From Agromyces kandeliae (lineage in GTDB: Bacteria; Actinomycetota; Actinomycetes; Actinomycetales; Microbacteriaceae): 64,000 nt of DNA. The stretch is taken from contig NZ_WKJD01000021.1 in the NCBI RefSeq assembly GCF_009674665.1, forward strand, positions 363,728 to 427,727, written 5' to 3'. This document shows positions 18,753 to 27,701 of this stretch, piece by piece (position 1 is the stretch's first letter; every line of letters begins with the position of its first letter). The position numbers and the translations under genes are program-made. The notes below the pieces were generated by a model that had not been told where the DNA came from, made no database searches, and saw only the letters and a list, made by a program, of their open reading frames with translations.

Positions 18753-19895
18753 TCATGCGTCGCGGTCGAACCCCATCGCGTAGGCGTGGGCGAAGACGCG
18801 CCCGAGCGGAGGTGCGAGCCCACGCCGCAGGCCGGCGCGTCGCGCGGCGTCGCCGGGAGGCGGCAGGGGGCGACCGAGCGCGGTGTTCATGCCCGCCAGC
18901 CGGGCGGCGACGTGCGCCGAGCCGACGCGTCGGCGCTCCCACCGGGCGAGGGCGGACCGCGGCTCGTCTCGCGACGCGACCCACCGCGCGAGCAGGGGCG
19001 CGAGGGTGATGACGTCCAGGATGCCGAGGTTCATCCCCTGCCCGCCGATGGGGCTGACCTCGTGCGCCGCATCCCCGACGACGAACACGCGGCCGCGTCG
19101 CATCGACGGCGTGACGAACCGGCGCACGCCGAACGCGGCGGCTTCGGTGATCGCCTGTGCCGCGTCGGCCTCGCCCCGCACGGCGAGCGCGTCGCGCAGG
19201 CGCGCGGCGCGGGCCGGGGCCGACGCCTCGGCATCCGGCGAGTCCCAGGCGACGAATCGGCGCCGGCCATGGGGCAGGGGGAAGGACTCGAGCACGCCGG
19301 TGCGATGCAGGTGCACGACCGCGACCTCGGCGTCGGCACGCTCGCCCACCTCGGCATCGGCCATGAGGTAGCGGTCGGCGTAGTCGTGCACGACCGCCCG
19401 CTCGGGCCGGAAGACGAGCCGTCGCCCCGATGCCCCCGAGGCCACCACGACGATGCGGGTGGGCCTCTCGACGACATCGCCGGCGATCGCGACGCGCACG
19501 ACGACGTGGTCCTGCCGCGGCAGGACGGCGAGCACCGTCGCACCGCGGACCGGCGAGGGGCCGCCCACCGCCAGCGCCGCCTCGGTGCGGTGCTGGGGCT
19601 GCGTCGCCACGAACGGGAACCGCACGGCGAGGCGGTCGAACCGCACCACGCCGAGCACCGCCCCGGCCGCGCGGGCCTCGCCCCGGGAGACCCGCACCGC
19701 GCCGTCGAGCAGGCGTTCCGCCACCCCGGATGCCTCGAGCGCGGCGAGCACGGGCGGGTGCACGCCGACCGCCCTGCTGCCCTGCCCGATGACCTCGCGC
19801 CGTTCGAGCACCTCGACGTCGAGCCCGCGTCGGGCGAGCTCGGCGGCGAGCAGGACGCCCACCGGACCCGCGCCCACGATGATCACGTCACGCAC
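18753..19895 (-). CDS. FAD-dependent monooxygenase (PHBH-type)
   Basis: 380-residue class A flavin monooxygenase. The Rossmann motif is at the very N-terminus (VIIVGAGPVGVLLAAELARR), with the ribose-binding acid in VEVLERRE and the second FAD motif FVVGDAAHEVSPIGGQGMN near residue 285. The mid-protein NAD(P)H/FAD DG-type region is divergent. It would hydroxylate an aromatic or polyketide-like substrate using NAD(P)H and O2; the substrate is not predictable. Start GTG 19895 places the Rossmann strand at residue 4. It is divergent from gntR (171 bases between). Confidence 0.88.
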   Translation of the reverse strand: MRDVIIVGAGPVGVLLAAELARRGLDVEVLERREVIGQGSRAVGVHPPVLAALEASGVAERLLDGAVRVSRGEARAAGAVLGVVRFDRLAVRFPFVATQPQHRTEAALAVGGPSPVRGATVLAVLPRQDHVVVRVAIAGDVVERPTRIVVVASGASGRRLVFRPERAVVHDYADRYLMADAEVGERADAEVAVVHLHRTGVLESFPLPHGRRRFVAWDSPDAEASAPARAARLRDALAVRGEADAAQAITEAAAFGVRRFVTPSMRRGRVFVVGDAAHEVSPIGGQGMNLGILDVITLAPLLARWVASRDEPRSALARWERRRVGSAHVAARLAGMNTALGRPLPPPGDAARRAGLRRGLAPPLGRVFAHAYAMGFDRDA

Positions 19896-20066
19896 GACCG
19901 CCCCCAGCGACCGCGAGCGAGCCGACGCCGGCGCGTCGACGGGCGGCCGCCCGTCGGTGACGGCGGGTGCCGATGCCGGGCGTCCTCCTCGCGGACAGGG
20001 TCCACGATATCCACCTCGGGCACCGTGGACCGACGCCCTGCGGCACCCCGCCGATATGCTCGCCGC

Positions 20067-20786
20067 ATGGGTTCCCGCCTGCACGACCTGGCCGTCGAGC
20101 ACCTCGGCTCGCGGATCGTGTCGGGCGATCTCGAACCGGGTTCGGTCCTGCGCACCGAGGTGCTCGAGGCCGAATTGCGGGTGTCCCGGTCGGTCGTGCG
20201 CGAGGCCGTCCGCGTGGCGCAGTCGCTGGGGCTCGTCGAGTCGGTGCGTCGCATCGGGATCCGCGTTCGCCCGATGGCGTCATGGAACCTCTTCGATCCG
20301 TCGGTGATCCGGTGGCGACTCGAATCCGAGCGGAAGGGTGCCCAGCTTCGGTCGCTCACCGAGTTGCGCACGGCGGTCGAGCCGGTGGCGGCCGAGCTCG
20401 CGGCCCGGTTCGCCCCGCCCGAGCAGGGGGCCGAACTCATGGGCATCGCGGCGGCGATGCGCGCGGCCGGGCGTGCGGGCGAGCCGGACGCCTTCCTCGC
20501 GCACGACATCGAGTTCCACCGGGCGGTGCTCCGTGCCTCCGGCAACGAGATGTTCGCCGCGCTCGGCGACGCCGTCGGCGAGGTGCTGCACGGGCGCACG
20601 TCGAGCGGCCTCATGCCGGCGCATCCGAGCGAGGAGGCGATGCAGTGGCACGTCGACGTCGCCGATGCGATCCTCGCCGGGCGGGCGGGTGCCGCGCGCG
20701 AGGCCATGCTGCGGGTGCTGGGCCGCACGGCCGACGACGTGGAGCGCACCTGGCGCGACATCCCGAGGTCCCTGCCGGCTCCCTGA
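20067..20786 (+). CDS. GntR-family (FCD) transcriptional regulator, probable gluconate regulator
   Basis: 239 residues. The N-terminal winged helix (GSRIVSGDLEPGSVLRTEVL, RVSRSVVREAVRVAQSLGLV) is followed by an FCD ligand domain (about 85-225) with metal-site residues in LAHDIEFHRAVLRASGN and MQWHVDVADAILAGRA. It lies 153 bases upstream of gnd on the same strand, and GntR/FCD regulators of gluconate genes next to gnd are well known in actinobacteria. It most likely senses gluconate or a 6-phosphogluconate-type acid. TATGCT (20055-20060) sits 6 bases before ATG 20067, leaderless spacing that fixes the start. Confidence 0.88.
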   Translation: MGSRLHDLAVEHLGSRIVSGDLEPGSVLRTEVLEAELRVSRSVVREAVRVAQSLGLVESVRRIGIRVRPMASWNLFDPSVIRWRLESERKGAQLRSLTELRTAVEPVAAELAARFAPPEQGAELMGIAAAMRAAGRAGEPDAFLAHDIEFHRAVLRASGNEMFAALGDAVGEVLHGRTSSGLMPAHPSEEAMQWHVDVADAILAGRAGAAREAMLRVLGRTADDVERTWRDIPRSLPAP

Positions 20787-20939
20787 GACCGTTTCGGCGT
20801 CCAGCGTCCGCACCGAACGTGTCACATCGCGCCATCCGTTTTAAATCATACTTATTCGATGACATACTGATTGGCGTCTGATTCTTCGGTGGCACCGCCC
20901 TGCTAGCGTGGTGCCGGAACCCCCACTCACGCAGGAGCC
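20787..20939 (+). promoter_or_regulatory. gnd control region with AT-rich operator-like island
   Basis: The segment 20838-20884 is strikingly AT-rich for this genome and contains a direct repeat CATACT-N10-CATACT (20847-20852 and 20863-20868). TAGCGT at 20904-20909 is a good -10 box for gnd, giving a leader of about 25 bases that ends with CAGGAG before ATG 20940. The repeats lie just upstream of where the -35 element would be. They are candidate binding sites for the adjacent GntR regulator or for an activator. Confidence 0.5.
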
Positions 20940-22415
20940 ATGAGCATGCCCGAGAGCACCACCACCGCCAGCGCGAACATCGGAGTCGTCGGCCTCGCCG
21001 TCATGGGCTCGAACCTGGCCCGCAACCTCGCGAGCCGCGAGGGCAACACCGTCGCGGTGTTCAACCGCTCCCCCGAGCGCACGCACACGCTGACGAGCGA
21101 GCACCCCGAGGCCGGCTTCGTCGCCTCCGAGAGCTACGACGACTTCGTGGCATCCCTCGCCACGCCCCGCACCGCGATCATCATGGTGCAGGCCGGCCGC
21201 GGCACCGACGCGGTGATCTCCGAACTCGTGTCGCGCTTCGAGCCGGGCGACATCATCGTCGACGGCGGCAACGCGAACTTCCACGACACGATCCGCCGCG
21301 AGGCCGAGATCAAGCCGACCGGCATCCACTTCGTCGGCGCCGGCATCTCCGGCGGCGAGGAGGGCGCCCTGCACGGCCCGTCGATCATGCCCGGCGGATC
21401 GGCCGAGTCGTACGAGACGCTCGGTCCGATCCTCGCCTCGATCGCCGCGGTCGCCGAGGGCGAGCCCTGCGTGACCCACATCGGCACCGACGGCGCCGGC
21501 CACTTCGTCAAGATGGTGCACAACGGCATCGAGTACGCCGACATGCAGCTCATCGCCGAGGCCTACGACCTCATCCGCCGCGGCACGGGCAAGAGCCCCG
21601 CCGAGATCGCCGACGTCTTCGCCGAGTGGAACACCGGCGACCTCGAGAGCTACCTCATCGAGATCACCGCGGAGGTCCTCCGGCAGACGGATGCCTCGAC
21701 CGGCGAGCCGCTCGTCGACGTCATCCTCGACGAGGCCGGCGCCAAGGGCACCGGCGCGTGGACCGTCCAGAACGCCCTCGACCTCGGCGTCCCGGTCTCC
21801 GGGATCGCCGAGGCCGTGTTCGCCCGCTCGCTGAGCTCGAAGCGCGCCCAGCGCGAGGCCGCAGCCGACCTCCCCGGACCCGACGCGGAGTGGTCGGTCG
21901 CCCCGGAGGACGCCGACGGGTTCGTCGAGGACGTCCGCAAGGCGCTCTACGCGTCGAAGATCATCGCCTACTCGCAGGGCTTCGACGAGATCATCGCCGG
22001 CGCCGAGCAGTACGGCTGGAACGTGCACAAGGGCGAGGTCGCGAAGATCTGGCGCGCGGGCTGCATCATCCGCGCCCGCTTCCTCAACCGCATCGCCGAC
22101 GCGTACGCCGAGGACCCGAGCCTCGTCGCACTCGCCGTCGCACCGTACTTCCGCGACGCGATCGCGAGCGGCCAGTCGTCGTGGCGCCGCGTCGTCGCGA
22201 CCGCCGCGCAGGCCGGCATCCCGACGCCCGCGTTCTCCTCGTCGCTCGCCTACTACGACGGCCTGCGCGCCGACCGCCTCCCCGCTGCGCTGGTCCAGGG
22301 CCAGCGCGACTTCTTCGGCGCGCACACCTACAAGCGCGTCGACGTGCCGGGCGTGTTCCACACGCTCTGGTCGGGCGACCGCAGCGAGATCGAGACGACC
22401 CCCTCCTCGCACTGA
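20940..22415 (+). CDS. gnd: 6-phosphogluconate dehydrogenase, decarboxylating
   Basis: Oxidative pentose-phosphate enzyme that makes ribulose 5-phosphate and NADPH; 491 residues, the long-chain form. The NADP-binding N-terminus is GVVGLAVMGSNLARNLAS. Substrate-binding GAGISGGEEGALHGPS and the catalytic lysine/glutamate segment HFVKMVHNGIEYADMQ follow near residues 130-200, then the all-helical C-terminal domain and tail with the family LPAALVQGQRDFFGAHTYKR. Start ATG 20940 follows CAGGAG. It is controlled, by inference, by the GntR gene upstream. Confidence 0.97.
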   Translation: MSMPESTTTASANIGVVGLAVMGSNLARNLASREGNTVAVFNRSPERTHTLTSEHPEAGFVASESYDDFVASLATPRTAIIMVQAGRGTDAVISELVSRFEPGDIIVDGGNANFHDTIRREAEIKPTGIHFVGAGISGGEEGALHGPSIMPGGSAESYETLGPILASIAAVAEGEPCVTHIGTDGAGHFVKMVHNGIEYADMQLIAEAYDLIRRGTGKSPAEIADVFAEWNTGDLESYLIEITAEVLRQTDASTGEPLVDVILDEAGAKGTGAWTVQNALDLGVPVSGIAEAVFARSLSSKRAQREAAADLPGPDAEWSVAPEDADGFVEDVRKALYASKIIAYSQGFDEIIAGAEQYGWNVHKGEVAKIWRAGCIIRARFLNRIADAYAEDPSLVALAVAPYFRDAIASGQSSWRRVVATAAQAGIPTPAFSSSLAYYDGLRADRLPAALVQGQRDFFGAHTYKRVDVPGVFHTLWSGDRSEIETTPSSH

Positions 22416-22460
22416 CCGATACTGGACGAACGGATCCCACGCGAGGCAAGGAGGCGCGCA

Positions 22461-22817
22461 GTGCGCGAACCATCGTGGCGCCGCGACGGCGAGCACCCGG
22501 ACTACCGGTTCACGCTCGCCAACGAGCGCACCTTCCTCGCGTGGATCCGCACCGCGCTCGCGCTGCTCGCGGGCGCGGTGCTCCTCGACCAGTTCGCCAC
22601 CGCCCTCGAGCCGCGCGTGGCGGTGCTGGTCCTCGCGGTCGTGCTCGCGATCGCGGCCGCGATCCTCAGCGTCGGCGCGTACACGCGCTGGCGTGCCAAC
22701 GAGATCGCGATGCGACGGAACGGACCGCTGCCGTTCAGCTGGGTGCTGCCGCTGATCTCCGCGATCGGCCTGCTCGCGGCCGCGGTGCTCGCGGCCCTGT
22801 TCGTGGTGACGTCATGA
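22461..22817 (+). CDS. DUF202 (YidH-type) membrane protein
   Basis: 118 residues with three hydrophobic segments. The DUF202 signature ANERTFLAWIRTALALLAGA is at residues 20-39. Function unknown; related proteins include a domain of the vacuolar transporter chaperone. Start GTG 22461 is preceded by AAGGAGG. The stop overlaps the next start (ATGA, 22814-22817), which encodes a second DUF202 protein. GATACT about 40 bases upstream may be a promoter separate from gnd. Confidence 0.85.
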   Translation: MREPSWRRDGEHPDYRFTLANERTFLAWIRTALALLAGAVLLDQFATALEPRVAVLVLAVVLAIAAAILSVGAYTRWRANEIAMRRNGPLPFSWVLPLISAIGLLAAAVLAALFVVTS

Positions 22818-23143
22818 CGGACGCCGTCGCGCGCGATCCGGGCCTGCAGCCCGAGCGGACCGCGCTCGCCTGGACGCGCACCTCGTTCGCCGTCGCCCTG
22901 AACGCACTCCTCGTCCTCCGCGAGGGGCTGATCAGCGACAAGACCTGGCTCGTCGCGGCATCCGTGGTCCTCCTGGCGGGCGCGGTCGCGATCCTCGTCG
23001 TCGGCTGGCATCGCCGACGGACGCTCGCCGCCGCGGCGAAGCCGCTGCCGCTGCCCCTGCCCATGGCCTGGACCGTGCTCGGCGCCACCCTGCTCGCGTG
23101 CGGCGCGGCGACCTGGTCCATGCTCGCGAGCTCGCCATGGTGA
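22814..23143 (+). CDS. Second DUF202 membrane protein
   Basis: 109 residues, three hydrophobic segments. The family motif is QPERTALAWTRTSFAVALNA at residues 12-31, clearly related to but diverged from the preceding gene. The two overlap by four bases and probably form a hetero-oligomer. Two tandem DUF202 genes of about 110 residues are a known actinobacterial arrangement; function unknown. Confidence 0.85.
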   Translation: MTDAVARDPGLQPERTALAWTRTSFAVALNALLVLREGLISDKTWLVAASVVLLAGAVAILVVGWHRRRTLAAAAKPLPLPLPMAWTVLGATLLACGAATWSMLASSPW

Positions 23144-23502
23144 ACGTCGGGCCCACGGGCGGGTGGGAGGAATCCGGCGGCCTCGACGACGGACCGGTCG
23201 TCGGAGCCCGCCGGAGGCGCGTCATCCGCATCGCGGTGGTCCTCGCGCTCGGCGCGATGGTGCTGCCGGTCGTGCTGTCGGCGTTCGGCGTCGCCCGCTC
23301 GGCTGCCGCGAACGCCTGCGCGGTGTACGTCGCCGACCTCAGCCGACTCGACGACTCGCGCGTCGAGTTCGACCTCTTCGCGCGCGGCGGACCCGGATGG
23401 CTGTGCATCGCGGTCGCGCCTTCCGGGTCGAGCACGGTGCTCGGCAACCTCGGCCCGATGCCCGCCTTCCCGAAGCCCGCGACGCCTGGCCGCGACGCCT
23501 AG
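23137..23502 (+). CDS. Small membrane-anchored hypothetical protein
   Basis: 121 residues. A charged N-terminus (about 1-28, ending GARRRRVIR) leads to one hydrophobic segment (IAVVLALGAMVLPVVLSAFG), then a roughly 70-residue extracytoplasmic tail with two cysteines (NACAVYV and GWLCIAV) that could form a disulfide. I do not recognise the family. The start ATG 23137 overlaps the end of the second DUF202 gene by 7 bases, so it is the third gene of that unit. Its stop overlaps the stop of the convergent acyl-CoA ligase by three to four bases (23499-23502). Confidence 0.65.
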   Translation: MVNVGPTGGWEESGGLDDGPVVGARRRRVIRIAVVLALGAMVLPVVLSAFGVARSAAANACAVYVADLSRLDDSRVEFDLFARGGPGWLCIAVAPSGSSTVLGNLGPMPAFPKPATPGRDA

Positions 23503-25229
23503 TCGATCGCCGTCCGGCCCGGCTCGCCCGATCCGCCCTGCAGCTGCTCGCGAACCTGGCGTCGGATCACCTTCCCGATGAGCGAGCGCGGCAGGTCGTC
23601 GACCGCGACGACCCGGCGCGGCACCTTGTAGGGCGTCAACCGGTCGCGCACCGCGGTGCGGATGCCCTCGGCATCGAGGTCGGCACCCGGCCGCAGCACC
23701 ACCGCGGCCACGACCTCCTCGCCCGAGCGTTCGTCGGGCAGGCCCACGACGGCGCAGTCCGCGACGTCGGGGTGCTGGCGGATCGCCTCCTCCACCTCGC
23801 TCGGCGCGACGTTGAACCCGCCCGTGATGATGAGCTCCTTGATGCGGTCGACGATGCGGACGAACCCGTCATCGTCGATGGTGACGATGTCGCCGGTGCG
23901 GAACCACGGGGCGCCGCCGGCCGGGTCGTCGACGAAGACCGCGGCGGTCTCCTCCGGCTTGTGCCAGTACCCGGAGAACACCTGTGGTCCCCGCACGACG
24001 AGCTCACCGCGCTCACCGTGCCGCACGTCCTGCATGGGCGCGTCCGGGTCGACCACCCGGCACTCGGTGTCGGGCAGCGGCAGCCCCACCGTCCCCGCCT
24101 TGCGGGTCGGCGCGACCGGGTTCGCCATGAGCACGGGCGAGCACTCGGAGAGCCCGTAGCCCTCGACGAGGTAGCCGCCGGTCTTCTCCTCCCACGGCTC
24201 GACGACCGATGCCGACAGCGGCATGGCCCCCGAGATCGCGATGCTGATCCCCTCGAGCGAGACGCCCTGCTCCGCGGCGGCCGCGGTGAGGCGCTCGTAG
24301 ATCGGCGGAACGGCCGGCAGGAACGTGGGCGGATGCTTCTTCACGACCTTGAGCACGAGGTCGGGGTCGAACCGCGGGAACAGCACGAGCCGCGATCCCA
24401 TGCTCATCGCGAACGTGAGGCACAGCGTGAGGCCGTAGGCGTGGAACATCGGCAGCACCGCGTACACGACCGACGTGCCGCGCTCGATGTCGGGCACCCA
24501 GGCGCGCGCCTGCGCGGCGTTCGCGAGCAGGTTCGCGTGCGTGAGCGTGGCGCCCTTCGGGCTGCCCGTGGTGCCGCTCGTGTACTGGATGAGCGCGACA
24601 TCGCCCACGCGCGGCGCGTGGATGTGGGGTGCGATCCGATCGGACGCCACCAGCTCGCGCCACGGCACGGCGCCCTGCACGCTCGTGGTGAGCGCGGCGC
24701 GCGCCTCGCGGGCCCTCGCGATCGGCAGCCGCAGCGCGGCACGGGTCGTGAACGGCATCGCGCGCGTGAGGTCGACCGACACGATGTGGCGCATCGCGAG
24801 GTCGTCGGGGAAGTCCTGGATCGTCGCGACGACCTTGTCCCACGCGATCACGACGCGTGCGCCGTGGTCCTCGAACTGGTGTCGCAGCTCCCGCGGCGTG
24901 TACAGCGGGTTGTGCTCGACGACGATCGCCCCGAGCCGCAGCACGGCGTAGAACGCCACGATGTGCTGCGGGCAGTTCGGCAGCACGATCGCGACCGGGT
25001 CGCCCGCCTGCACGCCGAGGCGTCGCAGCCCCTCGGCCGCCCGGTCCACCTGCTCGCCGAGTTCGGCATAGGTCGTGACGCGGCCGAAGAACTCCAGCGC
25101 GGGACGACCGGGGTACTGCTCGACCGTGTGGTGGATCAGGTCGACGAGCGAACCCTCGGGCGCGGGCAGCGAGTGCGGGACGCCCGGGGCGTAGCTCGCG
25201 AGCCAGGGCTTCGCCGCGGCATCCGCCAT
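23499..25229 (-). CDS. Long-chain fatty acid--CoA ligase
   Basis: 576-residue acyl/aryl adenylate-forming enzyme: activates a fatty acid with ATP, then CoA. Visible: P-loop YTSGTTGSPKGATLTH, A5 region GYGLSECSPVLM, A7 FRTGDIVTIDDDGFV, A8 hinge RIKELIITGGFNVAPSEVE, and the A10 lysine in LIGKVIRRQVRE. Length and the N-terminal gate region (NCPQHIVAFYAVLRLGAIVV) fit FadD-type long-chain ligases. ATG 25229 overlaps the prs stop by one base (TGATG), so it is coupled to prs although the pathways are unrelated. Exact chain-length preference is unknown. Confidence 0.9.
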   Translation of the reverse strand: MADAAAKPWLASYAPGVPHSLPAPEGSLVDLIHHTVEQYPGRPALEFFGRVTTYAELGEQVDRAAEGLRRLGVQAGDPVAIVLPNCPQHIVAFYAVLRLGAIVVEHNPLYTPRELRHQFEDHGARVVIAWDKVVATIQDFPDDLAMRHIVSVDLTRAMPFTTRAALRLPIARAREARAALTTSVQGAVPWRELVASDRIAPHIHAPRVGDVALIQYTSGTTGSPKGATLTHANLLANAAQARAWVPDIERGTSVVYAVLPMFHAYGLTLCLTFAMSMGSRLVLFPRFDPDLVLKVVKKHPPTFLPAVPPIYERLTAAAAEQGVSLEGISIAISGAMPLSASVVEPWEEKTGGYLVEGYGLSECSPVLMANPVAPTRKAGTVGLPLPDTECRVVDPDAPMQDVRHGERGELVVRGPQVFSGYWHKPEETAAVFVDDPAGGAPWFRTGDIVTIDDDGFVRIVDRIKELIITGGFNVAPSEVEEAIRQHPDVADCAVVGLPDERSGEEVVAAVVLRPGADLDAEGIRTAVRDRLTPYKVPRRVVAVDDLPRSLIGKVIRRQVREQLQGGSGEPGRTAID

Positions 25230-26206
25230 CAGGCCGCCCCGTCGAACATGCTCGTCACCGACCCGTCCTCGAAGACCTCGTGGATGGCGCGCGCCAGCAG
25301 CGGTGCGATGGGCAGGACCGTGAGGCGGTCCCACCGCTTCTCCTCGGGCAGGGGCAGCGTGTCGGTGACGACGACGCGGTCGATGAAGTCGGACTGCAGG
25401 ATCTCGGTCGCCGGGTTCGAGAACACGGCGTGCGTGGCAGCCACGACCACGCCGGTCGCGCCGTTGGCCTTGAGCGCCTCGGCGGCCTTCACGATCGTGC
25501 GGCCGGTGTCGATGAGGTCGTCGACGAGCAGGCAGACGCGCCCGTCGACCTCGCCGACGATCTCGTGCACGGACACCTGGTTCGGCACCAGCGGGTCGCG
25601 GCGCTTGTGGATGATCGCGAGCGGCACGCCGAGCTTGTCGGACCAGATGTCGGCGACGCGGACCCGCCCCATGTCGGGCGAGACGACCGTCAGGGTCTCG
25701 GGGTCGAGCGAGTTCTTGAACTCCTCGAGGAGCACCGGCATCGCGAAGAGGTGGTCGACGGGACCGTCGAAGAAGCCCTGGATCTGGGCGGCGTGCAGGT
25801 CGACCGACATGATGCGGTCGGCACCGGCCGCCTTGTAGAGGTCGGCCACCAGGCGCGCCGAGATCGGTTCGCGGCCGCGGCCCTTCTTGTCCTGGCGGGC
25901 GTAGGGGTAGAACGGCGAGACGACCGTGATGCGCTTGGCGGACGCGCGCTTCAGCGCGTCGACCATGATGAGCTGCTCCATGAGCCACTCGTTGATCGGC
26001 GCCGCGTGCGACTGGATGACGAACGCGTCGGAGCCGCGCACGCTCTCGTCGTAACGCGCGTAGAGCTCGCCGTTGGCGAACGTGCGGGCGTCGGTCGGGA
26101 CCAGCTCGCTGCCGAGCTCGGCGGCGATGTGCTTCGCGAGCGCCGGATGCGCGCGCCCCGACACGAGGACGAGCCGTTTCGATCCGGTGGTCTCGATTCC
26201 CGACAT
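25229..26206 (-). CDS. prs: Ribose-phosphate pyrophosphokinase
   Basis: Makes PRPP from ribose 5-phosphate and ATP for nucleotide, His and Trp synthesis; 325 residues. Visible: flag region and PYARQDKKGRGREPISARL, the metal-binding DLHAAQIQGFF, the catalytic KRR loop in IIHKRRDPL, and the PRPP-binding loop LLVDDLIDTGRTIVKAAEAL. The start ATG 26206 is preferred to an upstream in-frame ATG because SKRLVLVSG follows closely. It follows glmU (33-base gap), the classical glmU-prs pair. Confidence 0.96.
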   Translation of the reverse strand: MSGIETTGSKRLVLVSGRAHPALAKHIAAELGSELVPTDARTFANGELYARYDESVRGSDAFVIQSHAAPINEWLMEQLIMVDALKRASAKRITVVSPFYPYARQDKKGRGREPISARLVADLYKAAGADRIMSVDLHAAQIQGFFDGPVDHLFAMPVLLEEFKNSLDPETLTVVSPDMGRVRVADIWSDKLGVPLAIIHKRRDPLVPNQVSVHEIVGEVDGRVCLLVDDLIDTGRTIVKAAEALKANGATGVVVAATHAVFSNPATEILQSDFIDRVVVTDTLPLPEEKRWDRLTVLPIAPLLARAIHEVFEDGSVTSMFDGAA

Positions 26207-26239
26207 GGTCACTGTCCTTCCCACCGGCCAGGCCGGGTC

Positions 26240-27700
26240 CTATTCAGGGTTGCGCTCATCGTTCTCGTCGGTCTCGCCCGCGCCGTGCGCGGCCTCGGCC
26301 GCCTGTGCGGCCGCGGTCCCCGCACGGTGCTGCCGGACCCATCCGTCGATGTTGCGTTGCGGGGCGACGTTCACGCCGAGCGCACCGGCCGGCACGTCCT
26401 TGCGGACGACCGTGCCTGCCCCCGTGTACGCCCCGTCCCCAATCGTAACGGGCGCGACGAAGACGCCGTGCGAGCCGGTGCGCACGTGGGATCCGATGGT
26501 CGTGCGGTGCTTCTCGACGCCGTCGTAGTTCGCCGTGATCGACCCGGCGCCGACGTTCGAGCCCTCGCCGATCTCGGTGTCGCCGATGTAGGAGAGGTGC
26601 GGCACCTTGCTCCCCGCGCCGATGTGCGCGTTCTTCGTCTCCACGAACGTGCCGATCTTGCCGTCGGCGTCGAGCACGGTGCCGGGACGCAGGTAGGCGA
26701 ACGGCCCGACCGAGGCGCCGGCGCCGATCACGGCGAGCGTGACATCCGCCCGCTTCACCTCGGCCCCCGCGCCGACCTCGCAGTCCACGAGGGTCGTGTC
26801 GGGCCCGACCACCGCGCCCGTCGCGATCGCGGTCGCGCCCTTGAGCTGGGTGCCCGGGCGGATGGTGACGTCGGGCTCGATGCGCACGGCGAGGTCGATC
26901 CAGGTCGTCGCCGGGTCCTCGATGGTCACGCCGTTCAGCTGCCAGCCGCGCACGATGAGCGCGTTCAGCCGCGCCGCGGTCTCGGAGAGCTGCGCCCGGT
27001 CGTTGACGCCCGCGACGAGCCACGCCTCCGAGACCGGTCGCGCCTTCACCTCGGAGCCCGCCGCGCGGAGCAGCGCGATGATGTCGGTGAGGTACTTCTC
27101 GCCCTGCGCGTTCTCGGTCGTGAGGTTCGCGAGCTGGTCGCGCAGCGCGCCCGCGCCGAACGCGTACACGCCGGCGTTGACCTCGTCGATCGCGAGCTCG
27201 TCGTCGGTGGCGTCCTTCTGCTCGACGATGCGGTCGAACGCGCCCTCGGGGCCGCGGACGATGCGCCCGTACCCGGACGGGTCGTCGTACCGCGCGGACA
27301 GGACGGATGCCGCGAGCCCGTCGGCGCGGTGCCGTTCGAGCATCTCGGCGAGGGTCGAGGCGTTGAGGAGCGGCACGTCGCCGTTCAGCACGAGCACGTC
27401 GCCGTCGAAGTCGTCGGGCAGGGCGGCGATCGCCTGTTCGACGGCGCGGCCCGTGCCGGCGATCTCGTCCTGGTCGACGATGACCGCCTCGGGCAGTTCC
27501 GCCTGGATCGCGCCGGCGACGAGGTCGCGCTCGTGGCGCACGACCGCGACCACGTGCCTCGCATCGAGGGCGCGGGCCGTGGCGAGCACGTGCGCGATGA
27601 TCGGCGCACCCGCGAGCGGATGCAGGATCTTCGGCGTGGCCGACTTCATGCGGGTGCCCTGGCCCGCGGCGAGCACGATGATCGCGAGGTTCTCGTCCAT
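26240..27700 (-). CDS. glmU: Bifunctional UDP-N-acetylglucosamine pyrophosphorylase/glucosamine-1-phosphate acetyltransferase
   Basis: Last two steps to UDP-GlcNAc, the peptidoglycan precursor. 486 residues. The N-terminal uridylyltransferase starts LAIIVLAAGQGTRMKSATPK, with NGDVPLLNAST and the metal-binding EVNAGVYAF. From about residue 255 a left-handed beta helix (hexapeptide repeats) carries the acetyltransferase, with NFVETKN-type FVETKNAHIGAGSKVPHLSY and the catalytic SITANYDGVEKHRT region. A disordered Ala-rich tail ends it. ATG 27698-27700 is separated from the 3' end of tRNA-Gln by one base, so no ribosome-binding site of its own is possible outside the tRNA. Confidence 0.96.
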   Translation of the reverse strand: MDENLAIIVLAAGQGTRMKSATPKILHPLAGAPIIAHVLATARALDARHVVAVVRHERDLVAGAIQAELPEAVIVDQDEIAGTGRAVEQAIAALPDDFDGDVLVLNGDVPLLNASTLAEMLERHRADGLAASVLSARYDDPSGYGRIVRGPEGAFDRIVEQKDATDDELAIDEVNAGVYAFGAGALRDQLANLTTENAQGEKYLTDIIALLRAAGSEVKARPVSEAWLVAGVNDRAQLSETAARLNALIVRGWQLNGVTIEDPATTWIDLAVRIEPDVTIRPGTQLKGATAIATGAVVGPDTTLVDCEVGAGAEVKRADVTLAVIGAGASVGPFAYLRPGTVLDADGKIGTFVETKNAHIGAGSKVPHLSYIGDTEIGEGSNVGAGSITANYDGVEKHRTTIGSHVRTGSHGVFVAPVTIGDGAYTGAGTVVRKDVPAGALGVNVAPQRNIDGWVRQHRAGTAAAQAAEAAHGAGETDENDERNPE

Positions 27701-27701
27701 G

